Below, in pieces: positions 51,526-59,935 of a stretch of 64,000 nt of DNA. Source of the stretch: Aldehydirespirator sp965221185 (GTDB taxonomy: Bacteria > Actinomycetota > Acidimicrobiia > Acidimicrobiales > Aldehydirespiratoraceae); NCBI GenBank assembly GCA_965221185.1, contig OZ244866.1, positions 310,001 to 374,000 on the forward strand, in the 5' to 3' direction. The translations under genes and the position numbers were made by a program. The notes under the pieces are model-generated. The model worked only from the letters and a program-made list of their open reading frames with translations. It ran no database searches and was not told where the DNA came from. Position 1 is the first letter of the stretch; the number at the start of each line of letters is the position of its first letter.

Positions 51526-52635
51526 TTAGCGGGGACGGGGGAAGACAAGGCCGTCGAAGAGCTTCCTGGCGGTGCGGATGATGCCCGCGCTCTGCACAGC
51601 GGGAGCGCCATCGGGGAGGGTTGAGAGGACCACGGCGGCGTCGAAGGTGCCGGTCGGATGCTCCAGCGTGACCACTCGGTCGATTCGAGATGCCTCGGCC
51701 GGTCCATGGTCTCGGCCGGCGCCGGCCGGCAGCATCTCATGGCCGACGGCACCGGGCAGGAGAGCGGCGGCGGCGACCGACACTGCCCCGAGCACACCGA
51801 TCGCCTCGTGGCACCGGTGAGGGATGAAGGTCCGGGTGCAGATGTCGCCCGCGACGGTCCGTGGAGGCGCCACCAGCGTCATCTTGGGCACGGTGGAGGC
51901 GGTCACGTCTCCGAGGCCCATCAGAGGGCCCGCGGCCGTGCGCACCTGCTCCAGCCGGCCCCGCAGGCGGCTGTCGGCCTCGAGGGCGGCGCAATCCTCA
52001 TAGCCGGTCACATCCAGGTCGCCGGCCCTCATCACCACGGTCGGCATCCCGTTGTCGATGAGGGTGCAGTCCATTCCCTCGACGGAGTCGATGAGATTGC
52101 CGGTGGGCAGCAGGGCGCCGCAGGAACTGCCCGCGATGTCCTCGAAGTCGAGGCGCACCGCGGCCGCCGTGCCGGGCACGCCGTCGATAGAGGTCGGGCC
52201 GGAGTAGTCGGGCATGCCGCCCCGCAGCGGGAACGTCGCGATCGCCACCGATGCGGTGTTGACCATGTGGATGCGCACCCTCGCCTCGGCCCCGCCAGGC
52301 GCGACCAGGCCTCTCTCCACCGCGAACGGCCCCACGCCGGCCAGCATGTTGCCGCAGTTCTGGGCGTCGTTGACGAGGGGCTCGTCCACCGAGGGCTGAA
52401 GGAACAAGTAGTCCACGTCGGCGCCCGACCCGGCGGCAGGACCGACCACAGCCACCTTGGTGGTGAGCACGTGGGCCCCACCGATGCCGTCGATCTGGCG
52501 GGGGTCTGGAGACCCGACGATTCGCAGGATGAGGTCGTCGCGCTGGGTGGGATCGTCGGGCAGGTCACCGCTGTGGAAGTAGGCGCCCTTCGACGTTCCA
52601 CCGCGCATGAGCATGCACGGCACGCTCTCGATCAC
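51526..52635 (-). CDS. ligU: 4-oxalomesaconate tautomerase (PrpF family)
   Basis: 369 residues from GTG 52635. The PrpF-type isomerase begins VPCMLMRGGTSKGAYFH, which is the 4-oxalomesaconate tautomerase pattern, followed by GIGGAHVLTTKVAVVG, NDAQNCGNMLAGVGPFA and PAVQSAGIIRTARKLFDG. In the lig context it interconverts the keto and enol forms of 4-oxalomesaconate between LigI and LigJ. 2-Methylaconitate isomerase (PrpF) is the alternative but no propionate genes are near. The TAA stop lies in the CTTAG duplication of the neighbouring IS. The frame extends to 52680. Confidence 0.88.
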   Translation of the reverse strand: MIESVPCMLMRGGTSKGAYFHSGDLPDDPTQRDDLILRIVGSPDPRQIDGIGGAHVLTTKVAVVGPAAGSGADVDYLFLQPSVDEPLVNDAQNCGNMLAGVGPFAVERGLVAPGGAEARVRIHMVNTASVAIATFPLRGGMPDYSGPTSIDGVPGTAAAVRLDFEDIAGSSCGALLPTGNLIDSVEGMDCTLIDNGMPTVVMRAGDLDVTGYEDCAALEADSRLRGRLEQVRTAAGPLMGLGDVTASTVPKMTLVAPPRTVAGDICTRTFIPHRCHEAIGVLGAVSVAAAALLPGAVGHEMLPAGAGRDHGPAEASRIDRVVTLEHPTGTFDAAVVLSTLPDGAPAVQSAGIIRTARKLFDGLVFPRPR

Positions 52636-52706
52636 GCGGCCAGTGTGCCCGCGCCGCCGCCCGATGGCGCTCGCAACCAATCTGCGCTCGCTCTAGGTTC
52701 GGGGGC

Positions 52707-53942
52707 GTGATCGGCCATGCTCCGCTCGACGGTTTGCGAGTCGTCGAAGGCTCGGCGTTCGTGGCCGCGCCCTCCGGCGGCATGACGCTGGCCCAGCTGG
52801 GAGCCGAGGTGGTGCGCTTCGACCCGCTCGGCGGGGGCATCGACTACGGACGTTGGCCGCTCACCGCCGAGGGGCGCTCGCTGTACTGGGCCGGCTTGAA
52901 CAAGGGCAAGAAGTCGCTGGCCGTCAACCTGCGAGATCCGGCCGCCCACGAGCTGCTCGCCGAGCTGATCGGCGCCGCGGGCACCTTCCTCACCAACTTC
53001 CCGGCCCGGGGCTGGATGGCCCCTGATCGGCTGACCGCCCGGCGGGCCGATCTGGTGATGATGGCCATCACCGGCAACCGCGACGGCACCACCGCGGTGG
53101 ACTACACGGTGAACGCGGCGCTGGGGTTCCCGATGGTGACCGGCCCCGCGGGCCACGACGATCCCGTCAACACCGTGCTGCCTGCCTGGGATCTGCTGTG
53201 CGGGCAGACGGCCGCGGTGGGGATCCTGGCCGCCGAGCGCCGCCGGCTGCTCACGGGGGAGGGGTCGGTGATGATGCTCGCGCTGAGCGACGTGGCCCTG
53301 GCGGCCACCGCCGCGCTGGGGTACATCGCCGAGGTCCAAGTCAACGGCGCGGCCCGGCCCCGCTGCGGCAACGACCTGTACGGCGCGTTCGGCGCGGAGC
53401 TGTCGACGGCCGACGGGCGCCGCCTGTACGCGGTGGGCATCAGCAGCCGGCAATGGGCCTCGCTGCTGGAGGCCACCGAGAGCGTGGCCGCGGTCGAGGA
53501 GATTGCCGCGGCTCGGGGTCTCGACTTCGATGATGAGGGTGACCGATTCGAAGCCCGCCACGAGATCAAAGCGGTGTTGCAGGCCTGGGCCGGCGAGCGA
53601 TCCTTCGCCAAAGCGTCAGAGCGCTTGGACGCCCTGGGAGTGTGCTGGGGGCCGTATCAGACCTTCGCTGAGCTCGTCGAGAGCGATCCCCGGTGCTTGC
53701 CGGCCGCGGGGCTGTTCCGCGAGGTGGACCAGCCGGGCATAGGCCCCTATCTGGTGCCGGGATCTCCGCTGGCCCTCGCAGACGGCCATCCGCTGGAGTC
53801 CGGCGCGCCCGGCGGTGCCGCGTTGGCGCCCGCTCTGGGCCAGCACACCGACGAAGTGCTGGCCGGATGGCTGGGACTCTCAGCCGGTGAGATCGGCAGC
53901 TTGCACGACCGCGGCGTGGTGGCGGGCGCCAAGGCCGGCTAG
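52707..53942 (+). CDS. family III CoA-transferase (CaiB/BaiF)
   Basis: 411 residues. Starts LDGLRVVEGSAFVAAPSGG with LAQLGAEVVRFDPLGGG, typical of the family. The Asp nucleophile region is less clear (around NRDGTTAVDYTVNA and DDPVNTVLPAWD). It should move CoA between carboxylic acids. A TAGGTT box ends 7 nt before the GTG. Divergent from ligU and followed 24 bp later by the second IS. Link to the aromatic pathway is unproven. Confidence 0.9.
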   Translation: MIGHAPLDGLRVVEGSAFVAAPSGGMTLAQLGAEVVRFDPLGGGIDYGRWPLTAEGRSLYWAGLNKGKKSLAVNLRDPAAHELLAELIGAAGTFLTNFPARGWMAPDRLTARRADLVMMAITGNRDGTTAVDYTVNAALGFPMVTGPAGHDDPVNTVLPAWDLLCGQTAAVGILAAERRRLLTGEGSVMMLALSDVALAATAALGYIAEVQVNGAARPRCGNDLYGAFGAELSTADGRRLYAVGISSRQWASLLEATESVAAVEEIAAARGLDFDDEGDRFEARHEIKAVLQAWAGERSFAKASERLDALGVCWGPYQTFAELVESDPRCLPAAGLFREVDQPGIGPYLVPGSPLALADGHPLESGAPGGAALAPALGQHTDEVLAGWLGLSAGEIGSLHDRGVVAGAKAG

Positions 53943-53966
53943 CCGCCCACCCGCTCGGCCTCTAAG

Positions 53967-55581
53967 CCTGGATCCACCGGTGGGGTTGTGGTTGGTGGCG
54001 GTGTGGGGCTGGTTGGTGCCGTGTCGGTGGTTCTGTTGGGGTGGGCGGCTGTTGGGGCGTGTTGGGTCGGGGGTTGTGGTGCTGGCGGGTTGGTGGCGCT
54101 GGGGGTGCTTGTTGGCTGCGCCGGGCCGGGCCGGGGGGTCAGATGAGCAGGGGCAGGTTGCGCAGTTGTTGCAGGGCGGTGGTGAACGCTGTGGCCCAGG
54201 GCCAGTTGAGGGGCAGGCGCAGTCTGTTGCGGCGGCTGTGGTTGACGCTGCGGCCGGGGATTGTGAGCAGCCGCGCTCGGACGGTGGCGGCGGCGGTGAG
54301 CTGTCGGCGGGGGTGGGCTTTGCCGAGGCGGGCTGTCCATCGGGCGATGTTGTGCGCGAACGCGGCGCAGGCGAGCCAGGCGGCGTTGGCGAAGAAGCTG
54401 CCCGAGGGACAGTGGCGCAAGCCGTTGGCTTTGAGGTCACGAATGGCGAGTTCGACTCTGGCGTGGGCTCTGTGGTAGGTGTCGGCGGCTTCGGTGTCGA
54501 GGTCGTCTCGGTCAGTTATGAAGCAGTGGTGGCGCCAGTCGGGCCACAGCTTCGCCTGGGCGCCTGTGAGCAGGCTGCGGCGCACCACCAGGCGCAGCTC
54601 GCGGGGCCCTTTGCCGTCGCGGCGGCCGGTTTCTATGAGGGTCTCAGCGACCTGCGCCACCCCGCCGCGGGTGTAGGGGATCGGCTTCCAGGCCCTCTCT
54701 TCGATGGCCTCTATGGCGGCCTTGACCTTGGAGTTCTGCGGGATCGTGATCGAATAGGACGCGCCGCGGGCCACCACGGCGTCGATGACGTCGTAGCTGA
54801 AGAACCCCGCGTCGGCGCGCACCGTGAGCGCCGTGTCGGGCGCCAGCCGTCCCAGACGCGCCAGCGTCTCGACGATGAAGCGCTTGGTGCCTCGCTGGGA
54901 GGATCCCGACCGCATCCGGGCATGCAGCACCTCGCCGGTGTCGTCTCTGACCGCCACCAGCGGGTGATAGCCCAACACGGCTGTGTGGCCGTAGGCGGCG
55001 CCGCCTTTGCTGTGGCCGTGCACCTCACAGATCGTGGAGTCCACATCCATGGTCATCTCGGCCACAGCAGGCGCCGCGCCCACAGACCACGCCCTGCCCA
55101 AAGCCAGCTCGCCGGCGCGGTCGAGCTGGCGCACATGGCCCCACATAAAGGACCGCAGCCACGTCCCCACAGTCGACGGCGCCGACACCGCGAACGGCAA
55201 CACGACGTCCGCCGAGCCGGCCCGCAGCCGCTCGGTGTCGTCGATGAACGAACCCCCCACAAGCATCGACGCCACCACGCTCAGCGCCTTCGCCCCGGAT
55301 CCGCGGCCCGCTCCAGGCGGGCGCACCGCCCCATCGATGAGCGCCTCCAACCCGAGGCGATCCATCACCGTGCCCGCCAGCAACAACCCGGCGTCGGCCA
55401 CCAAAGACCCGTCGTCGAACACCGCCTCGATCTCGTCGATCCCGCCCGCTACACTGCTCACAGGAAGTGCCTCCTCACGTGGCCAGAACGACCGTCGTAA
55501 CCAACGTCATTCTCCCACGTCAGGAGGCCTTTCTGGTGGACACGCCAACCCCACGGACCTCACCGAACCGGTGGATCCAGG
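53967..55581 (-). mobile_element. IS1380-family insertion sequence, copy 2
   Basis: 1615 bp with identical 14-bp terminal inverted repeats (CCTGGATCCACCGG) and 5-bp direct repeats CTAAG (53962-53966 and 55582-55586). Orientation is opposite to copy 1. The sequence upstream of the transposase is very like that of copy 1 (shared GGAGGCACTTCCTGTGAG), but the two are clearly diverged isoforms. Confidence 0.93.
54139..55461 (-). CDS. IS1380-family transposase, copy 2
   Basis: 440 residues, complete. DDE residues in TMDVDSTICEVHG, TVRADAGFFSYD and ARVELAIRDLKANG. It differs from copy 1 at many positions, including stretches such as LIETGRRDGKGPRELRL against TIDTGRRDDKGPRRLRL, so the two copies did not arise from a very recent duplication. 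Confidence 0.94.
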   Translation of the reverse strand: MSSVAGGIDEIEAVFDDGSLVADAGLLLAGTVMDRLGLEALIDGAVRPPGAGRGSGAKALSVVASMLVGGSFIDDTERLRAGSADVVLPFAVSAPSTVGTWLRSFMWGHVRQLDRAGELALGRAWSVGAAPAVAEMTMDVDSTICEVHGHSKGGAAYGHTAVLGYHPLVAVRDDTGEVLHARMRSGSSQRGTKRFIVETLARLGRLAPDTALTVRADAGFFSYDVIDAVVARGASYSITIPQNSKVKAAIEAIEERAWKPIPYTRGGVAQVAETLIETGRRDGKGPRELRLVVRRSLLTGAQAKLWPDWRHHCFITDRDDLDTEAADTYHRAHARVELAIRDLKANGLRHCPSGSFFANAAWLACAAFAHNIARWTARLGKAHPRRQLTAAATVRARLLTIPGRSVNHSRRNRLRLPLNWPWATAFTTALQQLRNLPLLI

Positions 55582-55629
55582 CTAAGAGACAGAGCGCGTA
55601 GGTGATGCCGCCTCGCGGTGCAGCGTCGT

Positions 55630-55735
55630 GTCTCCCGCTCTTGTTCGCTGCGCTCACGGGCCGCTCGGGCCACGGCCTCGCTGAGCGCCTCCGTGAATTC
55701 CTCATGAGATGCCGCCCACCGCTCGGCCTCCGGGA
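55630..55735 (-). repeat. dispersed intergenic repeat, full copy
   Basis: On the minus strand this runs from the GGCCGAGCGG module to GTGAGCGCAGCGAACAAGAG and GGAGACAC, as in the copies at 2346 and 59820. It lies 50 bp after the second IS. The 344-bp gap 55582-55925 holds this repeat and the whiB promoter and no other gene. Confidence 0.8.
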
Positions 55736-55888
55736 ACTGGCCGCCAGCCTGCCTGCGGGACGACCACAGCCCGTTAGCAGCCCGTCTATGCTGATGGCGG
55801 CAGCGGGTCCGCATTCCGTGTTTGGGCAGGTCCCGCCGCAGATTCTGGGCAAGTCTCGAAACAATTGACTTGCTGTTCATCTTCAATT

Positions 55889-55923
55889 TTGACGAAATTG
55901 TATACAGCTGCTAAATTGTATAC
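55889..55923 (+). promoter_or_regulatory. whiB promoter with 11-bp direct repeat
   Basis: TTGACG (55889-55894) and TAAATT (55912-55917) are 17 bp apart, and the ATG follows 8 nt later. The same stretch holds two exact copies of AAATTGTATAC (55895-55905 and 55913-55923), 18 bp from start to start, overlapping the spacer and the -10 box. A regulator bound there would block the promoter. Confidence 0.65.
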
Positions 55924-55925
55924 CG

Positions 55926-56264
55926 ATGCTCGAGGCATACGAGACCGCCGTAGCCCCCGTGGGTTCCACGGCCTGGATGGAGCAGGGGCGCTGCCTAGGC
56001 GAGAGCGACCTGTTCTTCGCTCCGTTCGCCGAGCGGCCCGAGGCCAGGGTCCGCAGAGAGGCCCGGGCCCGGTCGATCTGCGAGCAGTGCGTCGTGCTGC
56101 CCGAGTGCCGGGACTATGCCCGCAAGAACCGCGAGCTCGGCTTCTGGGGAGGAGAGAGCGAGTCGGAGCGGGCCGAGGCCGGATTCGCGCCCACGACGCC
56201 GATCGTGGGCCGTAAGCGCGTGGCCGAGGAGCGTGCCCTCGACGCCATGCGTCGAGTCCGCTGA
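55926..56264 (+). CDS. WhiB family iron-sulfur transcription factor
   Basis: 112 residues. The four cluster cysteines fit GRC (about residue 23), CEQCVVLPEC (about 56-65), and the G-(V/I)-W-G-G turn appears as GFWGGESE (about 77), followed by a basic tail (GRKRVAEERALDAMRRVR). WhiB proteins bind a redox- and NO-sensitive 4Fe-4S cluster and act with the principal sigma factor. It is restricted to actinobacteria. Which paralogue it is cannot be said. The promoter is described at 55889. Confidence 0.93.
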   Translation: MLEAYETAVAPVGSTAWMEQGRCLGESDLFFAPFAERPEARVRREARARSICEQCVVLPECRDYARKNRELGFWGGESESERAEAGFAPTTPIVGRKRVAEERALDAMRRVR

Positions 56265-56395
56265 TCGGGCGGGTCGAGTCATCTAGCCAGGCCCCGACAG
56301 CGCGGAGTGGTCCGGGCCGCTTTACGTGCACCCGTGCCCTTGCTACCTTCCGAGCCGGCGCGCCGAGCGCGGTCGCCTCGACCAAGGAAGTCTGA

Positions 56396-58657
56396 ATGGG
56401 CCACACTCGTCCAAGCGGGCCTGTGCGCGGTCACATCTTCGGAAGCGCAGCCGGCAGGATCGTGGCCGTCGCGGCTGGCTTGGCGCTCCTCGCATCCGCA
56501 TTAGCGCCGGGGGCGGCCGCCCAACCCGCTGCGGTCTCGATTCCCGATGCGGGCCTTCGCGGCGCCATCGAAGACGCCCTGGGCAAGCAGTCCGGCGAGG
56601 CGATCACCGAGGGCGACATGGCCCGGCTAACAATCCTGGACGCCAGCTATTCGGACATCAGACAACTCGACGGTCTGCAGCACGCGGTCAACATGCGCGG
56701 CTTGTCCCTGCAGGGCAACCGCATCTCCGACGCGTCGAGCCTCGCGAACCTGGCTCGGATTCAGGTGCTGGTCCTGCACAGCAACGACATCTCGGAGATC
56801 GATCTCACAGCGATGACGGACCTGAGGTTCGTCGATCTCGGCAACAACGACCTAGCGACCGTCGATCTCTCCGGGCAGAGAACCAGGGTCGGTGAGAACG
56901 CTCGGACCAGCAAGCTGTACGCGCTGTGGCTGCACAACAATCGTCTGACGTCCATTGACCTCTCGGGCCTGACCGCCCTACGAGACCGGCCCGACGGCAC
57001 TTCCCACCCGAACTATGTGAGCCTGCGGCTGGACCGCAACCAGTTGACGAGCGTCACCGGGCTCGCCGACCTACCGCGCCAGGCCTGGAGCCTGAGGCTG
57101 GAGCACAACCGGCTGACCTCGGTCGATCTCAGAGGCGCGGAGCACCTCCACCACCTGTTCCTGCACAACAACCCGATCTCGAGCACGTCCGATCTTGTTG
57201 GCTTCTCGGCCTTGGCCGACCTCCGGTGGCTCCACCTCTACGAGACAGACATCTCGTCCATAGACCTGTCCCGATTCTCACGGCTGGAGAGAGCCTTCCT
57301 GAACGACAACAAGCTGACGTCGGTCGACGTCACCGGGCTGGACGGCATCCAGAGGCTGTGGCTGAGAGGGAACCGGATCACCCGGATCACCGGGCTGCGA
57401 GAAATCGGCGACACCATCATCTCCCTCAACCTGAGAACGAACCGCCTCTCGTCGATCGACCTGGCGGGCCTGACCGGCCTCCGCCAGCTGTATCTGAGCG
57501 ACAACCAGCTCGCCGCGGTGGACTTGAGCCCCGTAACCCAGTTGGGGGTCCTCTGGCTCGACAACGGCTCGACCTCTCCCGGGAGCACTCCCGACCCCGC
57601 CTACCAGAACCGGATCACAACCCTCGAACAGCTGCCCCGCTTCCTCACCGACCTCCGGTTGACCGGCAATCCCTTGGCCGCGCCGGTCTCGGTGGCGTCG
57701 AGAACCGGCCTGCGGAAGCTCTACGTGAGCGGCGGCCAGATCTCAGGCCTGTCCCAGGTGGCCGGCCTCACCGGCCTGACCGAGCTGGGGCTGACGGACA
57801 TGGACCTCACCAGTTTGGACCTGTCCGATCTGTCGAGGCTGGGAGCGCTGGAGAAGCTCGACCTCGCCGGCAACAGCATCGTCAGCGTGTCGTCGCTGGC
57901 GCCTCTCGTGCGGATGGCCGAGCTCCGGCTCGACGGCAACATTGTCAGCGACGTGTCACCGCTCTCGAACGTGTCCGACCTCAAGGACCTGTACGTGGCC
58001 GGCAACCTCATCAGGGACTTCGCGCCGCTGCGCGATCTGATCGTGGCGGGGTTGAGGATCCACGGCGGCGACGAGCAGCGAGGAGACTCGCCGGACAACT
58101 TCTTCTGGGATATCAACGTCTCGAGCTCGGTCCACGGCTGGAACCTGAGCCTGCTGGCCGCGGACGGGGTCTTGGAAAACACCGAGTGCGGGCTGGACCT
58201 CATATGCCCCGGCCTGGCGATCGAGCGCTGGGTGGTTGCACTCTGGCTGGTGCGCGTGCTCGACGGCGACGACCCCGAGCCGCTCGGCTTCAACCGGTTC
58301 GAGGATGTGCATCCCGGCCTGCAATGGGCGGCGCACGTCGAGCGCCTTGCGGAGTTGGGCATCACGACGGGCTGCTCCCGCGATCCCGCCCGGTTCTGCC
58401 CCCAGAGGTCGGTGACCAGGGTCCAGATGGCGAGCTTGCTCGCTCGAGCCTTCAACCTGCAGTCCGACACGCCCTCGGGGTTCGTCGACGTCGACCGGCA
58501 GAGCCCGCACGCGGCCAGCATCGACGCCCTCGCGGCCGCTGGCATCACGCTGGGGTGCGGCGCCGGGCCCGACCGGTACTGCCCCGACGATCTGGTCACC
58601 AGGGGCCAGGCGGCCTCGTTCATCATCCGGGCCGTCGACCACGTCAGCGGTCGCTAG
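56396..58657 (+). CDS. secreted leucine-rich-repeat protein with SLH-like C-terminal repeats
   Basis: 753 residues. A signal peptide (hydrophobic IVAVAAGLALLASALAPGAAAQ, here only its core AAGLALLASALAPGAAA) ends near residue 43. Residues about 75-570 contain some twenty leucine-rich repeats of the internalin/bacterial type (LSLQGNRISDASSL, LWLHNNRLTSIDL, LFLHNNPISS). The C-terminal 150 residues contain two S-layer-homology-like modules (FEDVHPGLQWAAHVERLAEL, FVDVDRQSPHAASIDALAA) separated by CSRDPARFCP and CGAGPDRYCP. Probably exported and held at the cell surface; binding partner unknown. Confidence 0.88.
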   Translation: MGHTRPSGPVRGHIFGSAAGRIVAVAAGLALLASALAPGAAAQPAAVSIPDAGLRGAIEDALGKQSGEAITEGDMARLTILDASYSDIRQLDGLQHAVNMRGLSLQGNRISDASSLANLARIQVLVLHSNDISEIDLTAMTDLRFVDLGNNDLATVDLSGQRTRVGENARTSKLYALWLHNNRLTSIDLSGLTALRDRPDGTSHPNYVSLRLDRNQLTSVTGLADLPRQAWSLRLEHNRLTSVDLRGAEHLHHLFLHNNPISSTSDLVGFSALADLRWLHLYETDISSIDLSRFSRLERAFLNDNKLTSVDVTGLDGIQRLWLRGNRITRITGLREIGDTIISLNLRTNRLSSIDLAGLTGLRQLYLSDNQLAAVDLSPVTQLGVLWLDNGSTSPGSTPDPAYQNRITTLEQLPRFLTDLRLTGNPLAAPVSVASRTGLRKLYVSGGQISGLSQVAGLTGLTELGLTDMDLTSLDLSDLSRLGALEKLDLAGNSIVSVSSLAPLVRMAELRLDGNIVSDVSPLSNVSDLKDLYVAGNLIRDFAPLRDLIVAGLRIHGGDEQRGDSPDNFFWDINVSSSVHGWNLSLLAADGVLENTECGLDLICPGLAIERWVVALWLVRVLDGDDPEPLGFNRFEDVHPGLQWAAHVERLAELGITTGCSRDPARFCPQRSVTRVQMASLLARAFNLQSDTPSGFVDVDRQSPHAASIDALAAAGITLGCGAGPDRYCPDDLVTRGQAASFIIRAVDHVSGR

Positions 58658-58667
58658 CAACGGCCGT

Positions 58668-59807
58668 CTAGCGCTCGGCCTCCTGGGCAGCCAGCGCCAC
58701 GGTGATGACCAGGCTGCCGACATGGCGCTTGGCCGCGAAGGCCTCCTGAGCGGCGTGGATCGCCTCCAGCGGATAGGTGCCGCCCACCACGGGCCGGACC
58801 TCGCCCCGCTCGATGTAGCCGACGAGATCGGCGAAGACCTGCGGCTCGTACACGGTGGCGCCGTGGAGCTGCAGGTCGTTCAGGTAAAGCGTGCGCAGGT
58901 CCAGGTCCACCACCGGCCCGGCGATCGCTCCCGAGGTCACATAGCGGCCGCCGCGGCCCAGTGCCTCGAGCCAGTCGGAGAAGCAGGCTCCCCCCACGAC
59001 ATCGGCGACCACGTCGAAGCGGCCGCGGTTGGCGTCCAGGGCGGCCGCTACGACATCGGCGGACTCGCGTGCCATCACGGCGTCGGCGCCCAGGTCGCTC
59101 ACCTGGCGGAGCTTGGATGCCCCGGCGACGGCCACCACCCGGGCGCCGCGCCGCTTGGCCAGCTGCACCAGCGCACTGCCCACACCGCCCGACGCGCCCG
59201 GCACCGCTATCGACTCACCCGAGCGCAGGTCTGCCCGCTGCAGCAGGTGTTCGGCGGTGGACCAGGAACAGGCGAAGCTGGCCAACTCCACATCCGAGAG
59301 CCCGATCGACACTGGGTAGACGTTCTCGCCGGGCACCATGCAGTACTCCGCGAAGCCGCCGTCCCGTTCGCTCCCCAGATAGTCGGCGAGTTCGCGGTCA
59401 CCGGGCCGGTCCCGGTCGCGCAGCCACGGGTCGACCAGCACCCGGTGTCCCAACAGTCCTGCGTCCGCACCGTCGCCGGTCGCGACGACCACGCCCGCGA
59501 TGTCGGCACCCTGGATCCGGGGGAAGGAGAGGCCCCGGCGGCCCCAGGTCGAGTCGTGGGCATCTGCCTCGGCGAACCCCTCGGAGGAGGTGGCCGACGT
59601 GACCGCCCGGCTGTACCAGCCGACCCGGGTGTTGATGTCGGTGTTGTTCATCCCGCAGGCTGCGACCCGCACCAGCACGTCGCCCGGGGCGGGATCCGGA
59701 ACGGGCACGTCATCGCGCACAGCCAGCACCTCAGGCCCGCCGGTGCCCAGCAGCAGCGCAGCCCGCATCACCGCGGGCACTTCAAAGTCGGACAAGTTCG
59801 GCGACAT
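58668..59807 (-). CDS. zinc-type alcohol dehydrogenase / quinone reductase-like MDR protein
   Basis: 379 residues. GroES-like start (MRAALLLGTGGPEVLAVRDD) with the loop VLVRVAACGMNNTDINTRVG, GADIAGVVVATGDGAD and VPGASGGVGSALVQLAKRRG as the NADP-binding motif. The structural zinc cysteines are not obvious. The substrate is unknown. An internal ATG at about 59768 could also serve as start. Confidence 0.88.
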   Translation of the reverse strand: MSPNLSDFEVPAVMRAALLLGTGGPEVLAVRDDVPVPDPAPGDVLVRVAACGMNNTDINTRVGWYSRAVTSATSSEGFAEADAHDSTWGRRGLSFPRIQGADIAGVVVATGDGADAGLLGHRVLVDPWLRDRDRPGDRELADYLGSERDGGFAEYCMVPGENVYPVSIGLSDVELASFACSWSTAEHLLQRADLRSGESIAVPGASGGVGSALVQLAKRRGARVVAVAGASKLRQVSDLGADAVMARESADVVAAALDANRGRFDVVADVVGGACFSDWLEALGRGGRYVTSGAIAGPVVDLDLRTLYLNDLQLHGATVYEPQVFADLVGYIERGEVRPVVGGTYPLEAIHAAQEAFAAKRHVGSLVITVALAAQEAER

Positions 59808-59819
59808 CGGAGGTCATCG

Positions 59820-59935
59820 GGTTAGAGGCCGAGCGGGTAGGCCGCGATTCCATGAGGTTTCCACGGGGCTCTTAGCGAGGCCGTGGCCCGAGCGGCCCGT
59901 GAGCGCAGCGAACAAGAGCGGGAATCACAGCGCTT
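59820..59935 (+). repeat. dispersed intergenic repeat, full copy
   Basis: Starts with TAGAGGCCGAGCGGGTAGGC, then GAGGCCGTGGCCCGAGCGG, GTGAGCGCAGCGAACAAGAG and GGAATCAC at its end. It matches the copies at 55630-55735 and, in part, 2346-2574 and 9289-9486. The stop codon of the sulfotransferase gene (59925-59927) lies inside its right edge. Confidence 0.8.

Noticed and set aside
51526..52635. 2-Methylaconitate isomerase of the methylcitrate cycle
   Set aside because: The same family, but there are no prp genes nearby and the gene sits among ligI, ligJ and ligK; tautomerase is the better call.
49907..55581. A single composite transposon formed by the two IS copies
   Set aside because: Each IS has its own 5-bp target duplication (CTTAG, CTAAG), the outer flanks do not match as a direct repeat, and the two IS differ in sequence.
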